64,000 nucleotides of DNA from CAIWHR01 sp963836265 (GCA_963836265.1 CAWIIO010000006.1:310001-374000), one strand, 5' to 3'; shown: positions 18,681 to 30,083, counted from the stretch's first letter. The notes: generated from the letters alone by a model not told the origin. Made by a program: numbers and translations.

Positions 18681-21047
18681 ATGCCCTTCCGCCTGCATCC
18701 GTTGGCAATTGCGCTGGCGCTCGTTTCGTTGCCCGGCATCGCCGCCGCCGAGGACGATGTTCCCGAGCTGCCGCCGACGGTGTTGAAGCCCGCGGAACAG
18801 CTGACGCCGCCGCCGTTGCGCCCGGTGCCGGGCCCCCAGCCCTCAGCTCAAGCAAAGGCACCCGGCACGACCCCACCTCCCGCGCCGCGTCCTCCGTTTG
18901 CGTCTGACAGCGGCGCGATCTTCTTTCGCGCCGACAAGGTCGAAGGGGTGTTCAACAAGGAGGCCACCGCGACCGGCAAGGTCGAGCTCCGCACGCGGCG
19001 CGAAACAGTACTGGCGGACTGGCTGCACTACGATTTCCTGAACGACGAAATCTGGGCGAAGGGCGACGTGTTGCTGCGGCAGGGGATCGACTGGGTTTCC
19101 GGCCCCGAGGTGCGGTTCAAGCGCGATTCCGCGACCGGCTTCTTCGCCGCGCCGCATTACTACGTCGGCGAGAACGGCGGGCGGGGGTCCGCTGCCGAAA
19201 TCCGGTTCACGGGACCGGAGCACTACGAAGCGTCCGACGCGCGCTATACCACGTGCGTCGCGCCCCGCGAGGACTGGTACATACGGATGGACGAGCTCGA
19301 AGTCGACAGGTCGAGAATGGTCGGCACCGGCCACGATGCGACGCTGAACTTTCTGGGCGCGTCGGTTGCCTATCTGCCGTGGGTCGAGTTTCCTCTTTCG
19401 AGCGAGCGCAAGTCCGGCTTCCTGACCCCGGTGCTGGGCTCGTCGGGCACCCGCGGCTTCGACGCCTCGATCCCCTATTACCTGAACCTCGCGCCCAACT
19501 ACGATGCGACCATCACGCCGCGGATCATGACCAAGCGCGGGCTGCAGATCGGGGCCCAATTCCGTTATCTCTTCGGCCCCGGCCAGGGCGGTGTCGAAGC
19601 CGAGGACCTGCCGCACGATCGCATCACGGGTACCGACCGCTACCTGCTCGCGTGGACGCACACCCAGAGCTTCGAGGCGATCCTGAGCGGACTGTCCGGC
19701 TACGTGAATCTCAACAAGGTGTCGGACGACACCTATTTCTCCGATCTCTCGGACCGCGTGTCGTTCACGTCGCTGACGACGTTGCCGCGCGAAGGCGGCG
19801 TGTCGTACCAAAGCGGCCCGTGGGGCGTGGTCGCGCGCGCCCAGGCGTTTCAGACGTTGCAGGATCCGAGCGCGCCGCAGCCGCCGCCGTACAACCGCGT
19901 TCCGCAACTGCTCGTTTCGCTGCGGGACACGGAGTGGCGCGGACTCACCTTCGCCGGCACCGGCGAATACGCGTATTTCCGCCAGCCGACGCTGACTACC
20001 GGGCAGCGCGTCTACGTCTGGCCAACGGTCGCGTGGTCGCGGCAGGGCGCCGCATGGTCATTCACCGCGAGCACCGGCGTGCACGCCCGTGAGTACGACT
20101 TGAACGAGATCCGGCCCGACGTCTCGAGCACCCAAAGCTATGTGATTCCGATCACTTCGGTCGAGGGCGGCCTCGTCTTCGAGCGCGACTGGGAGCTGGC
20201 CGGGCACAATTTCGTCCACACGCTCGAGCCGCGCGCTTTCTACGTCTACGTCCCTTATCGGGATCAGAGCAACGCGCCGGTCTTCGACACCGCGGTCGAC
20301 GATTTCACCTTCGGCCAGCTTTTCAGCGTGAATCGCTACCTCGGCAACGATCGGATTGGCGACGCGAACCAGCTCACGCTTGCGCTGAGCTCCCGCCTGC
20401 TCGACGCCGAAACGGGCGGCGAGCGTCTGCGGGTCGCCGTCGGCGAGCGTTTCTACTTCAAGGATCAGCGGGTGGTGCTGAACGAGTCGCCGCGCGCGGC
20501 GGCCACGTCCGACGTCCTGTTCGGGGTCGAAGGACGCTTGAGCGATGCGTGGGCGCTCGTCGGATTGTGGCAATACAACTTCGACGCGTCACAGACCGAG
20601 CGGCTCAACGGCGGCATCCGCTATACGCCGGCGCCGGGCAAGGTCCTGAGTGCGACCTACACCTACAATCGCCAGTACTTCGATCCCGTCAGCAATCAGT
20701 CCCAGCTTAACCAGTTCGATCTCGCGGCGGAGTGGCCGGTCACCGAGGGCTTCACGCTGCTCGGCCGCTGGAATTATTCGATCCTCGGACACAAGACGCT
20801 GGAGGCAGTAGCGGGCGTCGAGTATAATGCGGGGTGCTGGGTGCTGCGGCTGGTTGGACAGCGGTTGACGACGACGACGCAGACGGCCACCAATTCCGTC
20901 TACCTGCAGATCGAGCTCAACGGCCTCGCGCGCTTCGGGACGAGCCCACTCGAGCTGCTGCGCCGCAGCGTCCCCGGGTACCTCAGGACGAATGACCCGA
21001 CCGTGTCGCCGCGCGACCGTGCCGGCGATTACTTCCCCGAGTTTTAG
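18681..21047 (+). CDS. lptD: LPS-assembly outer membrane protein LptD
   Basis: 788 residues: signal peptide ending IAAAEDD, proline-rich linker, OstA/LptA-like jellyroll (about 90-230), then a large beta-barrel ending DYFPEF. With LptE it inserts LPS into the outer leaflet. Only two cysteines exist in the whole protein (TTCVAP and NAGCWVLR), equivalent to one inter-domain pair, against four in E. coli. The ATG at 18681 is chosen over the ATG at 18639 because it opens a normal signal peptide. surA follows 51 bp later. Confidence 0.95.
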   Translation: MPFRLHPLAIALALVSLPGIAAAEDDVPELPPTVLKPAEQLTPPPLRPVPGPQPSAQAKAPGTTPPPAPRPPFASDSGAIFFRADKVEGVFNKEATATGKVELRTRRETVLADWLHYDFLNDEIWAKGDVLLRQGIDWVSGPEVRFKRDSATGFFAAPHYYVGENGGRGSAAEIRFTGPEHYEASDARYTTCVAPREDWYIRMDELEVDRSRMVGTGHDATLNFLGASVAYLPWVEFPLSSERKSGFLTPVLGSSGTRGFDASIPYYLNLAPNYDATITPRIMTKRGLQIGAQFRYLFGPGQGGVEAEDLPHDRITGTDRYLLAWTHTQSFEAILSGLSGYVNLNKVSDDTYFSDLSDRVSFTSLTTLPREGGVSYQSGPWGVVARAQAFQTLQDPSAPQPPPYNRVPQLLVSLRDTEWRGLTFAGTGEYAYFRQPTLTTGQRVYVWPTVAWSRQGAAWSFTASTGVHAREYDLNEIRPDVSSTQSYVIPITSVEGGLVFERDWELAGHNFVHTLEPRAFYVYVPYRDQSNAPVFDTAVDDFTFGQLFSVNRYLGNDRIGDANQLTLALSSRLLDAETGGERLRVAVGERFYFKDQRVVLNESPRAAATSDVLFGVEGRLSDAWALVGLWQYNFDASQTERLNGGIRYTPAPGKVLSATYTYNRQYFDPVSNQSQLNQFDLAAEWPVTEGFTLLGRWNYSILGHKTLEAVAGVEYNAGCWVLRLVGQRLTTTTQTATNSVYLQIELNGLARFGTSPLELLRRSVPGYLRTNDPTVSPRDRAGDYFPEF

Positions 21048-21098
21048 GCGCCCCGGGCCCTTTGGCAGCCAACCCGACTTGTTCCGGATCCACATCTG

Positions 21099-22442
21099 AT
21101 GAAGCTTTCCCGCTTTCTCGTTCCCGCCGTTGCGCAGGCCGCAATGGCGATCGCGCTCGCCGCCGCGGCGCAGTCCCCCGCCCAACCCTCGGCGGCGACG
21201 CCGAGGGCGACCCAGCGGAGCATTCCGCTCGATCGCGTGGTGGCCATCGTCAACGACGAGGCGCTCACCCAATACGAGATCAACGAGCAGAAGCAAGCCG
21301 TCATCGCGCAGATGAAAGCGGAGAAAGTGGCGCCGCCACCGGCCGACGTGCTCGACAAGCAGTTGCTCGAGCGGCTCATTACCGAGCGCGCGGTGCTGCA
21401 GTACGCCAAGGAATCGGGGGTGCGGGTCGACGACACGCAGGTCGAGCGCACGATCCAGCGCATCGCGCAGGACAACAAACTTTCGGCCGACGAATTCCGC
21501 AAGGCGCTGGCGCAGCAGGGCATGCCCTACGCCAAATACCGCGACGACATCCGCAACGAGATCCTCATTCAGAGGGTGCGCGAGCGCGAGGTTGACGCGC
21601 GGATCACCGTCAGCGACGCCGAGGTCGACGCCTTCCTCGCGTCGCAGAAGGTGCAGAACGGCGGCGATATCGAATACCGGCTTGCCCACATCCTCGTCAT
21701 CGTGCCTGAGCAGGCGTCGCCCGAGCAGATCGAGGCCAAGCGCAAACGCGCGGAAGAGGCACTGAAGCAGATCAGGGCGGGCGCCGATTTCGCGCAGGTC
21801 GCCGCCGGCTATTCCGATGCGCAGGATGCGTTGCAGGGCGGGTCTCTCGGCTGGCGCGCGCCGGGGCGGCTGCCGACGGTGTTCGCGGAAAAGGTCGGAA
21901 CGATGAAGGCGGGCGACGTCTCGGACGTCCTCCGTTCGGCGACCGGCTTCCATATCGTCAAAGTGCAGGAAACGCGCAGCCGCAACGCCCCGACGGTCGT
22001 CGAGCAGACGCGTGCCCGGCACATCCTGATCAAGGTGAACGAAGTCGTGTCCGAGTCGGAGGCAAAGGCGCGGGTGGAGCGGATCAGGGATCGGATCGAG
22101 ACCGGCGCGAAATTCGAGGACCAGGCAAAGCTCAACTCCGAAGATGCGAGCTCGGTGAAGGGCGGCGACCTGGGCTGGCTGTCGCCCGGGGACACGGTGC
22201 CCGACTTCGAGACGGCGATGAACAAGCTCAAGATCGGCGAGGTCTCGCAACCGGTACGGACGCAGTTCGGTTGGCACCTTATTCAGGTCAACGATCGGCG
22301 GACGCAGGACATCACGGCCGAGCGCCGGCGCGATCAGGCCCGGATAGCGCTGCGCCAGCGCAAATCCGACGAGGCGTTTCAGGAATGGCTGCGTCAGACG
22401 CGCGACCGCGCGTACGTCGAAATCAAGGCCGAGGAACGGTAA
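21099..22442 (+). CDS. surA: Periplasmic chaperone / peptidyl-prolyl isomerase SurA
   Basis: 447 residues: signal peptide, SurA N-terminal chaperone region beginning SIPLDRVVAIVNDEALTQYE, then two parvulin domains, the first starting near IEYRLAHILVIVPEQ and the second near RARHILIKVNEV. It escorts outer membrane proteins, including LptD, across the periplasm. Adjacent to lptD as usual. pdxA and ksgA, often next, are missing here. The last 20 bp overlap a convergent acetyltransferase gene. Confidence 0.96.
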   Translation: MKLSRFLVPAVAQAAMAIALAAAAQSPAQPSAATPRATQRSIPLDRVVAIVNDEALTQYEINEQKQAVIAQMKAEKVAPPPADVLDKQLLERLITERAVLQYAKESGVRVDDTQVERTIQRIAQDNKLSADEFRKALAQQGMPYAKYRDDIRNEILIQRVREREVDARITVSDAEVDAFLASQKVQNGGDIEYRLAHILVIVPEQASPEQIEAKRKRAEEALKQIRAGADFAQVAAGYSDAQDALQGGSLGWRAPGRLPTVFAEKVGTMKAGDVSDVLRSATGFHIVKVQETRSRNAPTVVEQTRARHILIKVNEVVSESEAKARVERIRDRIETGAKFEDQAKLNSEDASSVKGGDLGWLSPGDTVPDFETAMNKLKIGEVSQPVRTQFGWHLIQVNDRRTQDITAERRRDQARIALRQRKSDEAFQEWLRQTRDRAYVEIKAEER

Positions 22443-23013
22443 GCGCTTCCTCGCGATCGACGGGGAGGAGCGTGCGACGGCGCTCCATCAGCAGCTCCGG
22501 CACGCCGTCCGGCGTTCGGATCGTTCGCACCAGAGCGAATCCCGCCTTGGCGAATGCGCGTAACGACGCCGTGTTGTCCGCGCGAGGTGTCGCGATGCAG
22601 CTCTCCGCGGCGAACGAAGCCCAGACGATGTCATCGACCGCCGCAGCGATGACGCGCGGACCCAGGCCGCGGCGAGTGTACTCGATTTCGCCGATCAGCA
22701 CGTCGATCGCGACCGCGCCGTCGAAGCCCACGACCGTCGCCGCATACTCCGGAAAGTCGGCGACGCGATAGACCTGGACGTAGCCGATCGGAGTGTCGGC
22801 GACAGAGGCGACGAATCCACGCACCGGCACCGCACCGGTGATCCGCGGGCCGTACTTCGCCGCCACGTCGTCGTGCGAAGTCGACACGCGCGAGTAGCCG
22901 GCGACCACGTGCGGTGCATTGAGCCACGCATGCAGGAGCGCCAGGTCCGGCTCGCCAAGCGGCGCGAACGTGACGTGCGCGAGATTGCCGGCCGGGGAAA
23001 GCGCTGCGGGCAT
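22423..23013 (-). CDS. GNAT acetyltransferase, AAC(6')-like
   Basis: 196 residues. The pattern LLHAWLNAPHVVAGY, then PIGYVQVYRVAD, AIDVLIGEIEYTRRGLGPRVI and DNTASLRAFAKAGFALV is that of the aminoglycoside 6'-N-acetyltransferase / lysine-N-acyltransferase branch of GNAT enzymes. Acetyl-CoA binding is indicated by RRGLGP. Many chromosomal members have unknown substrates, so resistance should not be assumed. Overlaps the surA 3' end on the opposite strand. Confidence 0.8.
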   Translation of the reverse strand: MPAALSPAGNLAHVTFAPLGEPDLALLHAWLNAPHVVAGYSRVSTSHDDVAAKYGPRITGAVPVRGFVASVADTPIGYVQVYRVADFPEYAATVVGFDGAVAIDVLIGEIEYTRRGLGPRVIAAAVDDIVWASFAAESCIATPRADNTASLRAFAKAGFALVRTIRTPDGVPELLMERRRTLLPVDREEALTVPRP

Positions 23014-23054
23014 TGTGCGTTGCGGCTTCGACCGACGCCGGAATCGACGGGTCG

Positions 23055-23252
23055 CTAGGTCTGATACACGTAGGGAGGCTGCGGCACGCGGCCTTCGTCC
23101 ATCACCCTTTCCAGCGCCAATTCGCGCGGCGGCTTGTCCCACCAGATCGCGCGGCCGGCGATCTGCTCCTGCACGATTTCCGGCCTCTTCGCGAGCAGCT
23201 CGCGGATGAATCTCGTGTGCTCGGACTCGTAATGACGGGAAGGGAGAAACAT
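23055..23252 (-). CDS. DUF3460 small protein
   Basis: 65 residues starting MFLPSRHYESEHTRFIRELL and containing GRAIWWDKPPRELAL, the hallmark of DUF3460, a betaproteobacterial family of unknown function. Short, soluble and conserved. The start at 23252 follows a good agggagaaac-type context on the plus strand image; an ATG 12 bp upstream is less family-like. Confidence 0.8.
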   Translation of the reverse strand: MFLPSRHYESEHTRFIRELLAKRPEIVQEQIAGRAIWWDKPPRELALERVMDEGRVPQPPYVYQT

Positions 23253-23292
23253 GGTCGTTCGCAAGCGGAGAGCAGCTGTCCGATCGATTGTA

Positions 23293-24468
23293 TCACCGCA
23301 CCTCGCCCGGCTCGGTTGACCTGATTCGGACCGGTCGCCCGGCGACGATGTCGAACCGGAACAACCGGCACTCGAGATTGCCGTTGTAAAGTGGCGTCCT
23401 TCGCGAGGGTTTCAGCCCGATCAGCTTCGCGAGCCGCAGATCGCCGGTGAGAAGACAGACCGTCCAGCCCGTGAAGTTTCGCTTCAGCGCGTCGCCGAGC
23501 CTTGGATAGAAAGCCGCGAGCCTCGCCGCGTCGTCCAGTCGCAAGCCGTACGGCGGATTCGCGATCAGCAGGCCCGAGGCGGCGGGCGCCGTGCGCTGCA
23601 GCACGTCCTGCCGCGTCAGGTCGATCCAATCGGCAACACCGGCTGCGGCACTGCTGCTGCGTGACTGCGCGAGCACGCCCGGATCGATGTCGCTCGCAAA
23701 GATGAACGGCGCGCGTGGCGCCGGCAGTACGCGATCGTACGCGCGCTGCCGGATTCGCTGCCACGCCGGGCCGTCGTACCAGGAGAGCTTCTGAAAGCCG
23801 AACGTCCGCGCGAGCCCCGGCGCGCGATTGGCGGCGATCATGGCCGCCTCGACCGCGATCGTGCCGCTGCCGCAAAGTGGATCGAGTAACGGCGTGCCGG
23901 GCGACCAGTCCGCGAGCGCGATCACACCCGCAGCGAGGTTTTCGCGAAGCGGCGCGGCGTCGACCTCGCGCCGATAACCGCGCTTGAACAGCGCTTCGCC
24001 GGACGTGTCGAGATAGAGAGTCGCCTCCTGTTCGGTCAGGTAGGCATGGACGCGGATATCGGGACGCTCCTTGTCAACCGAGGGCCGCTTGCCCGTAGTC
24101 TCGCGGCAGCGGTCGCACACGGCGTCCTTGATCCTGAGCGTCGCGAACGCGAGGCTCGCGAGGGGCGAGCGGGTTGCGGCGACGTCGACGCGCAGCCTGC
24201 GGTCGACCCTGAAATGCGTCGTCCAGTCGACGCCGTGCGCGAGACGGTAGAGGTCGTCGTCGCTGCGATAGCGCCCGTGCGCGACCTGCCACAGGATCCG
24301 GCTCGCGAGCCTCGACTCGAGGTTGGCGTGATAGGCGAGCTCGCGCGGTCCGCAGAAGCCGACGCCGCCGTCGGCGGTTGCGATTAGCTCGCCGCCGACC
24401 GCGGACAGCTCGGCCGCAAGCGCGGTTTCCAGCCCGCGCGGGCATGGCGCGAAGAAGCGTTCGGTCAT
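23293..24468 (-). CDS. THUMP-domain RNA methyltransferase, RlmL N-terminal type
   Basis: 391 residues: ferredoxin-like and THUMP region (1-165), then a Rossmann methyltransferase with LLDPLCGSGTIAVEAAMIA and the catalytic NPPYG in LLIANPPYGLRL. This is the half of RlmL that makes m2G2445 in 23S rRNA; the RlmK half is absent, as in many stand-alone homologues (YpsC type). Target position is inferred from the family only. Confidence 0.88.
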   Translation of the reverse strand: MTERFFAPCPRGLETALAAELSAVGGELIATADGGVGFCGPRELAYHANLESRLASRILWQVAHGRYRSDDDLYRLAHGVDWTTHFRVDRRLRVDVAATRSPLASLAFATLRIKDAVCDRCRETTGKRPSVDKERPDIRVHAYLTEQEATLYLDTSGEALFKRGYRREVDAAPLRENLAAGVIALADWSPGTPLLDPLCGSGTIAVEAAMIAANRAPGLARTFGFQKLSWYDGPAWQRIRQRAYDRVLPAPRAPFIFASDIDPGVLAQSRSSSAAAGVADWIDLTRQDVLQRTAPAASGLLIANPPYGLRLDDAARLAAFYPRLGDALKRNFTGWTVCLLTGDLRLAKLIGLKPSRRTPLYNGNLECRLFRFDIVAGRPVRIRSTEPGEVR

Positions 24469-24497
24469 CGGCGCCTGCGCATCGTGGGCGACCGGGT

Positions 24498-25292
24498 CTA
24501 GCGCAGCAGCCGCCGCCGCGTCAACAGCAGGGCAACGAGGTACGCGGCCACCGCGTAGGCGAGGAGAATGGCGAGGTGCAGCGCGATGTCGTCAGGTGCC
24601 TTGCCCGCCAGGAGCGGCCGCGCGAGGTCGATCGCGTGCTTGAGCGGCAGGAACGACGCGACGCCCTGCAGCGCCGGCGGCATCTGGTCGACCGGGAAGA
24701 ACACGCCGGAGAGCAACAGCGTCGGGGTCAGCACCAGCGTGAAGAAATAGGTGAAGAAATCATAGCTGGGCGCGAGCGAATTCATCACCAGCCCGAACGC
24801 CCCGAACGTGAGTCCGACGACGAAGCCGAGCGGAATGATCCATAGCGCGTGCCATGTGTGGCCGAAGCCCAGCGCGATGATGACGGCGAGAATCGCCGTC
24901 GTCGACACGACCGCCTTCGACGCCGCCCAGATCCATTCGGCGAACAGGACGTCGTCGAGCGACAGCGGCGCATTGATGATCGCCTCCCATGTCCGCTGCA
25001 CGTGCATGCGCGAAAACGCCGAGTACATGGCTTCGAAGCTCGACGTGAACATCGCGCTCTGGCACACCATGCCGGTGCCGATGAACGCGATGTACTTCAT
25101 GCCGCTGACCTCGGGTACGAAGGCGCCGATGCCGTAGCCCAGCGCCAGCATGTAGAGCAACGGGTCGGCGATGTTGCCGAGCACGCTCGCGATGGCGAGC
25201 TTCTTCCACACCAGGAGGTTGCGCTGCCACACCGTGGCAAAGCGCAACGAGAGCTCGGGCGGCTTCCAGAGGCGTGTGGCGGTGGTCGTCAT
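24498..25292 (-). CDS. ABC-2 type permease, NodJ-like
   Basis: 264 residues with six predicted membrane spans. Matches the NodJ branch of ABC-2 exporters (GLVMNSLAPSYDFFTYFFTL, LSGVFFPVDQMPP). It lies 6 bp from its ATPase. Despite the name, non-rhizobial members export unidentified lipidic or glycan compounds; nothing here fixes the substrate. Confidence 0.88.
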   Translation of the reverse strand: MTTTATRLWKPPELSLRFATVWQRNLLVWKKLAIASVLGNIADPLLYMLALGYGIGAFVPEVSGMKYIAFIGTGMVCQSAMFTSSFEAMYSAFSRMHVQRTWEAIINAPLSLDDVLFAEWIWAASKAVVSTTAILAVIIALGFGHTWHALWIIPLGFVVGLTFGAFGLVMNSLAPSYDFFTYFFTLVLTPTLLLSGVFFPVDQMPPALQGVASFLPLKHAIDLARPLLAGKAPDDIALHLAILLAYAVAAYLVALLLTRRRLLR

Positions 25293-25298
25293 GGCGTT

Positions 25299-26294
25299 TC
25301 AGTCCCGCAGTTCGCGACCGGTGAGCTTGATGAACAGATCCTCGAGGTTCGCCGGCCGGTGCAGATAGCGAACGCCGGGCGCGCCGGCGAGCGCTGCCAG
25401 GAGCGGCGCCGGATCGGTCGCATAGCAGAAGGCCGTTTCTCCGGCGAGCTCGAGCCGCGCGGCAAACTTCCTCCCGTGTGCGTCCGCCCAGGTTCTCGCC
25501 TCGTCGCCGAAGACCTCGACAACCTCCGGCTCCACATGCGCGTCGATCAAGGCACGCGGTGTGTCGCACGCGATCATCGTCCCGCGGTCGATGACGGCAA
25601 GGCGAGTGGCGAGACGCTCTGCTTCGTCCATGAAATGCGTCGTCAACAGAACGGTCTTGCCCTGCCAAAGGAGCTGGCGCAGACCGTCCCAGATCAGGTG
25701 GCGCGCCTGGGGGTCGAGGCCCGTCGTCGGTTCGTCCAGAATCAGGAGCTCCGGGTCGTTGACGAGCGCGCGGGCGAGAGTCAACCGTCGTTTCATGCCG
25801 CCCGAGAGCGTGCGAAGTCCTGCGTCGCCCTTGCCGGCGAGTCCTGCGAAATCGAGCAGCCGCGGGATGCGCGCGGCGAGCGTCGCGCGGTCGATTCCGA
25901 AATAGCGCCCGTAGATCCGGAGGTTCTCGGTGACCGTGAAATCGGGATCGAGATTGTCGGCCTGGGGGACGACGCCGACGCGGATGCGCGCCTCGCGTGC
26001 CGCCCGCGGCACCGGAACGCCGACCATCTCGATGGTTCCGCCGTCCGGATCGACGAGGCCGAGGCAGCAGCGCAGCGTCGTCGTCTTGCCGGCGCCATTC
26101 GGTCCGAGGAGACCGAAGCACTCGCCGCGGCGGATCTCGAAGTCGAGCCCGCGGACGACTTCGTTCGCGCCATAGAACTTGCGCAATCCCGCGACGCGAA
26201 GGACGAAATCCCCCGTGGCGCGCGGCCGTCGATCGCTTCTTCCATCGGACATCGAGGCGACGCGGGTCCGGGCAGCGTTGGCGTCGCCATTCAT
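25299..26294 (-). CDS. ABC transporter ATP-binding protein, NodI-like
   Basis: 331 residues. Walker A in LLGPNGAGKTTTLR, signature LSGGMKRRLTLARALV, Walker B LLILDEPTTGLDP, switch His in LLTTHFMDEAE. The C-terminal extension is typical of DrrA/NodI exporters. The first 28 residues are poorly conserved, so the true start may be internal. Forms an exporter with the following permease; the hydrolase gene sits 7 bp upstream in the same operon. Confidence 0.9.
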   Translation of the reverse strand: MNGDANAARTRVASMSDGRSDRRPRATGDFVLRVAGLRKFYGANEVVRGLDFEIRRGECFGLLGPNGAGKTTTLRCCLGLVDPDGGTIEMVGVPVPRAAREARIRVGVVPQADNLDPDFTVTENLRIYGRYFGIDRATLAARIPRLLDFAGLAGKGDAGLRTLSGGMKRRLTLARALVNDPELLILDEPTTGLDPQARHLIWDGLRQLLWQGKTVLLTTHFMDEAERLATRLAVIDRGTMIACDTPRALIDAHVEPEVVEVFGDEARTWADAHGRKFAARLELAGETAFCYATDPAPLLAALAGAPGVRYLHRPANLEDLFIKLTGRELRD

Positions 26295-26301
26295 CTCGTG
26301 C

Positions 26302-26946
26302 CTAGGCGCCGGGCATCACTGCCGGGCGCGCCGGCCACATGCCGGTCACGACGCGCTGCAGTTGCACCAGCCGTCCGTGGAAGAAATGGCCGCAGCCGGG
26401 GAAGACGACGACGGGCAACTCCTGCGGCCGCGCCCAGGCGAGCACCGCGGCGAGCGGTACGACGTCGTCCTCCTCGCCGTGGATGACGATCGTGTCGGCG
26501 CGCACCGATTCGCCGGTGAGCCGCCCGACCGCCGGGGCGACCAGCACCAGGCGCTCCGCGGCCACGGCCTTCGCGACGCGCGTCTGCACGAACGACCCGA
26601 ACGAAAATCCGGCGAGGACGACCGGCAGGCGGTCCTGTGCGTCGATGTTCGCCTTCGCATGGGCGAGCGCGGCCAGGGCGTCGTCGGTCTCGCCGATGCC
26701 GTCGTCGAAAGCGCCCGCCGAGCGTCCGACGCCGCGGAAGTTGAGACGTACGCTCACGTAGCCCAACGCAAAAAAAGTCTTCGCCAGCGTCTGCGCGACC
26801 TTGTTGTCGAGCGTGCCCCCCTGCAACGGGTGCGGATGGGCGACGAGCGCAATGCCGCGCGGCGGGCGCTCCGGCGCGTTCACGGCGATCTCGAGGTCTC
26901 CGGCGGGGCCATCGATCAGGAGCCGCTCGGTCGACTTCGGTGTCAC
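26302..26946 (-). CDS. Alpha/beta hydrolase, dienelactone-hydrolase-like
   Basis: 214 residues: HPHPLQGGTLDNKV (family hallmark), RLNFRGVGRSAGAFD, nucleophile elbow GFSFGS, acid in HGEEDDVVP and His in GCGHFFHG. This cytoplasmic family (KEGG-style 'alpha/beta hydrolase, YtmA-like') has no fixed substrate. The start is GTG at 26946. It heads the NodIJ-like operon and is divergent from msbA. Confidence 0.8.
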   Translation of the reverse strand: MTPKSTERLLIDGPAGDLEIAVNAPERPPRGIALVAHPHPLQGGTLDNKVAQTLAKTFFALGYVSVRLNFRGVGRSAGAFDDGIGETDDALAALAHAKANIDAQDRLPVVLAGFSFGSFVQTRVAKAVAAERLVLVAPAVGRLTGESVRADTIVIHGEEDDVVPLAAVLAWARPQELPVVVFPGCGHFFHGRLVQLQRVVTGMWPARPAVMPGA

Positions 26947-27014
26947 AAAAAATGCCGGGGATGACGTTTCGAGGGACGCGCGGGCTGCGCGCAGGACAGG
27001 CGGACAGGCGCGCC

Positions 27015-27084
27015 ATTATAGCGGAGGCGCAACCTTGTCCGCGGCCGGCCGTCGGCCGGTGGGCCGCAGACGCTCCGATATAAT
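27015..27084. promoter_or_regulatory. Divergent -10 boxes between hydrolase/NodIJ operon and msbA
   Basis: ATTATA at 27015-27020 (TATAAT on the minus strand) faces the hydrolase operon and TATAAT at 27079-27084 faces msbA, 52 bp before its GTG. The -35 regions are not convincing. Two perfect -10 hexamers in a short divergent spacer make promoter activity likely. Confidence 0.4.
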
Positions 27085-27135
27085 CGGCCCCGCGAACGGA
27101 CGACGCGCCGCTCGCTTTTCCCGCCCTCGACGCAA

Positions 27136-28857
<1,722 letters not shown>

Positions 28858-29200
28858 CGGCGGGCACTGGGTCCAATGCTGAAGGCCTGCTCTCTCTAAC
28901 CTGTTCTGTTGAAAAACTCGTTTGCGGTGTCTTGAGGGTCCGCGAAAAAGTCGACCCCCTAGAACGCGCTCAGAGCCACGCAAATTGATCGGGTGATAGT
29001 TTGAGCCTTCCCAAACCTCGGAAAGCAGCCGCGCTCGCGTCCGGCGCGGTCGGCGGCCGCGATGCGCATCGAGCCGTTCACGCAACAGCCACCGCCGTGT
29101 TGCCATTGCGACGCCATCCCCGCGCGTCATCGATCGGCAGCGGACCGGTCCGGCCCGCTGTCGATCGCGACGACCTTGGCGTGTCCGGATGTGCGGCCGG
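28858..29200. other. Spacer with a possible insertion-sequence end
   Basis: 343 bp without a credible gene. At about 28900-28920 the sequence ctgttctgttgaaaaactcg resembles the terminal repeats of several DDE insertion sequences (ends of the form gagtttttcaaca), but no transposase or partner end is nearby. A segment near 29061-29120 is about 70% alike by eye to 32030-32085, where it is part of an amidohydrolase remnant. Confidence 0.35.
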
Positions 29201-29668
29201 TTATTTCGCGCCCGCGGGGTTGTCTTTCGGATCGATATAGTTGATGTCGAACGGACCCTCGCCGCTCACCTGTACCACCGTCGCGGACTTCGTGAACGCG
29301 TAGTGGTGCTGTTTCGCCGGCAGATAGTGGTAGCCGCCGGTTTTCACCTCGTGAGCATTCTTGGCGACGGCCTTGTCGCCCATTCCGATGTAAAACGTTC
29401 CCGAGACGATCGTCAGATTCTCGGTCACCGTGTGCCAGTGCGGCGGGAGTTTGTAGTTCGCCGGGAATGACAGGCGCAGCGTGTACTGCCCAGGCTTGAA
29501 GGGATCGCCGTTCAGCACGGCGACCTTCGCCCCCTTGGGCAACACGGGCGGAGCGTCGCCCCATTTCAGGTCGCCCCTGTTGATGAACACCTCCTCGTCC
29601 GCTGCATGCGCCGTGGCGGCGAAGGCCGCCACAAGCGCCAATCCCAATAGGATGCTCGATTTCTTCAT
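29201..29668 (-). CDS. Exported cupin-domain protein
   Basis: 155 residues: signal peptide MKKSSILLGLALVAAFAATAHAA, then a single cupin barrel. First cupin motif LPPHWHTVTENLTIVSGTFYIGMG supplies two His and a Glu; the second motif has LPAKQHHYAF. Such periplasmic cupins often bind a metal, but substrates vary widely. The ATG at 29668 opens a clean signal peptide; the longer ORF is not credible. It stands alone between two long spacers. Confidence 0.85.
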   Translation of the reverse strand: MKKSSILLGLALVAAFAATAHAADEEVFINRGDLKWGDAPPVLPKGAKVAVLNGDPFKPGQYTLRLSFPANYKLPPHWHTVTENLTIVSGTFYIGMGDKAVAKNAHEVKTGGYHYLPAKQHHYAFTKSATVVQVSGEGPFDINYIDPKDNPAGAK

Positions 29669-30083
29669 GAAACGATCTCCCCTGATGGATGGGTCGGAGC
29701 CGCTCGCCCACGTGGCCTGTTGCTTCGCCTTGATGACGCCAAAGGCGGGTTGTGCAGGCGGTAACTCGCGGGTAACCCGTGGAGGTTTCCGTTGCTTGAA
29801 TAATGATCTCCTGGAAGGTGTGTCGATCGCCTCGATTGGCGACGTTGCCAATGTGCGGATCACACGCTCTCGTCCGCTTGTCTGCGCGTCGCCGAGAATT
29901 GATCGCGCATCCTTGATCGCAAGAACGGGCCTTGCGGTGCATACCGTAAGTCCGTCAAACTTGATCGCGCGTCTGGCGATCGTCGGCGAAGCGCCGGTGC
30001 ACCTTGAAACCGGCGACATCGTTCTCCTTCGGGCACCCGGGCGAACGCATTGAAGATCGCCTGACGCCTTGTTCACTGTCCCA
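29669..30083. other. Spacer upstream of the cupin gene, nothing recognised
   Basis: About 415 bp separating the cupin start from the end of the TonB/TolA-like gene on the same strand. ORFs here lack family features or ribosome-binding sites. It should contain the cupin promoter but no convincing box was seen. Confidence 0.4.

Noticed and set aside
24498..26294. Nodulation factor export genes
   Set aside because: NodIJ-like exporters are widespread outside rhizobia, and no nod genes are present.
24849..26486. 545-codon plus-strand ORF
   Set aside because: It is antisense to the NodIJ-like genes, whose Walker and membrane motifs are intact.
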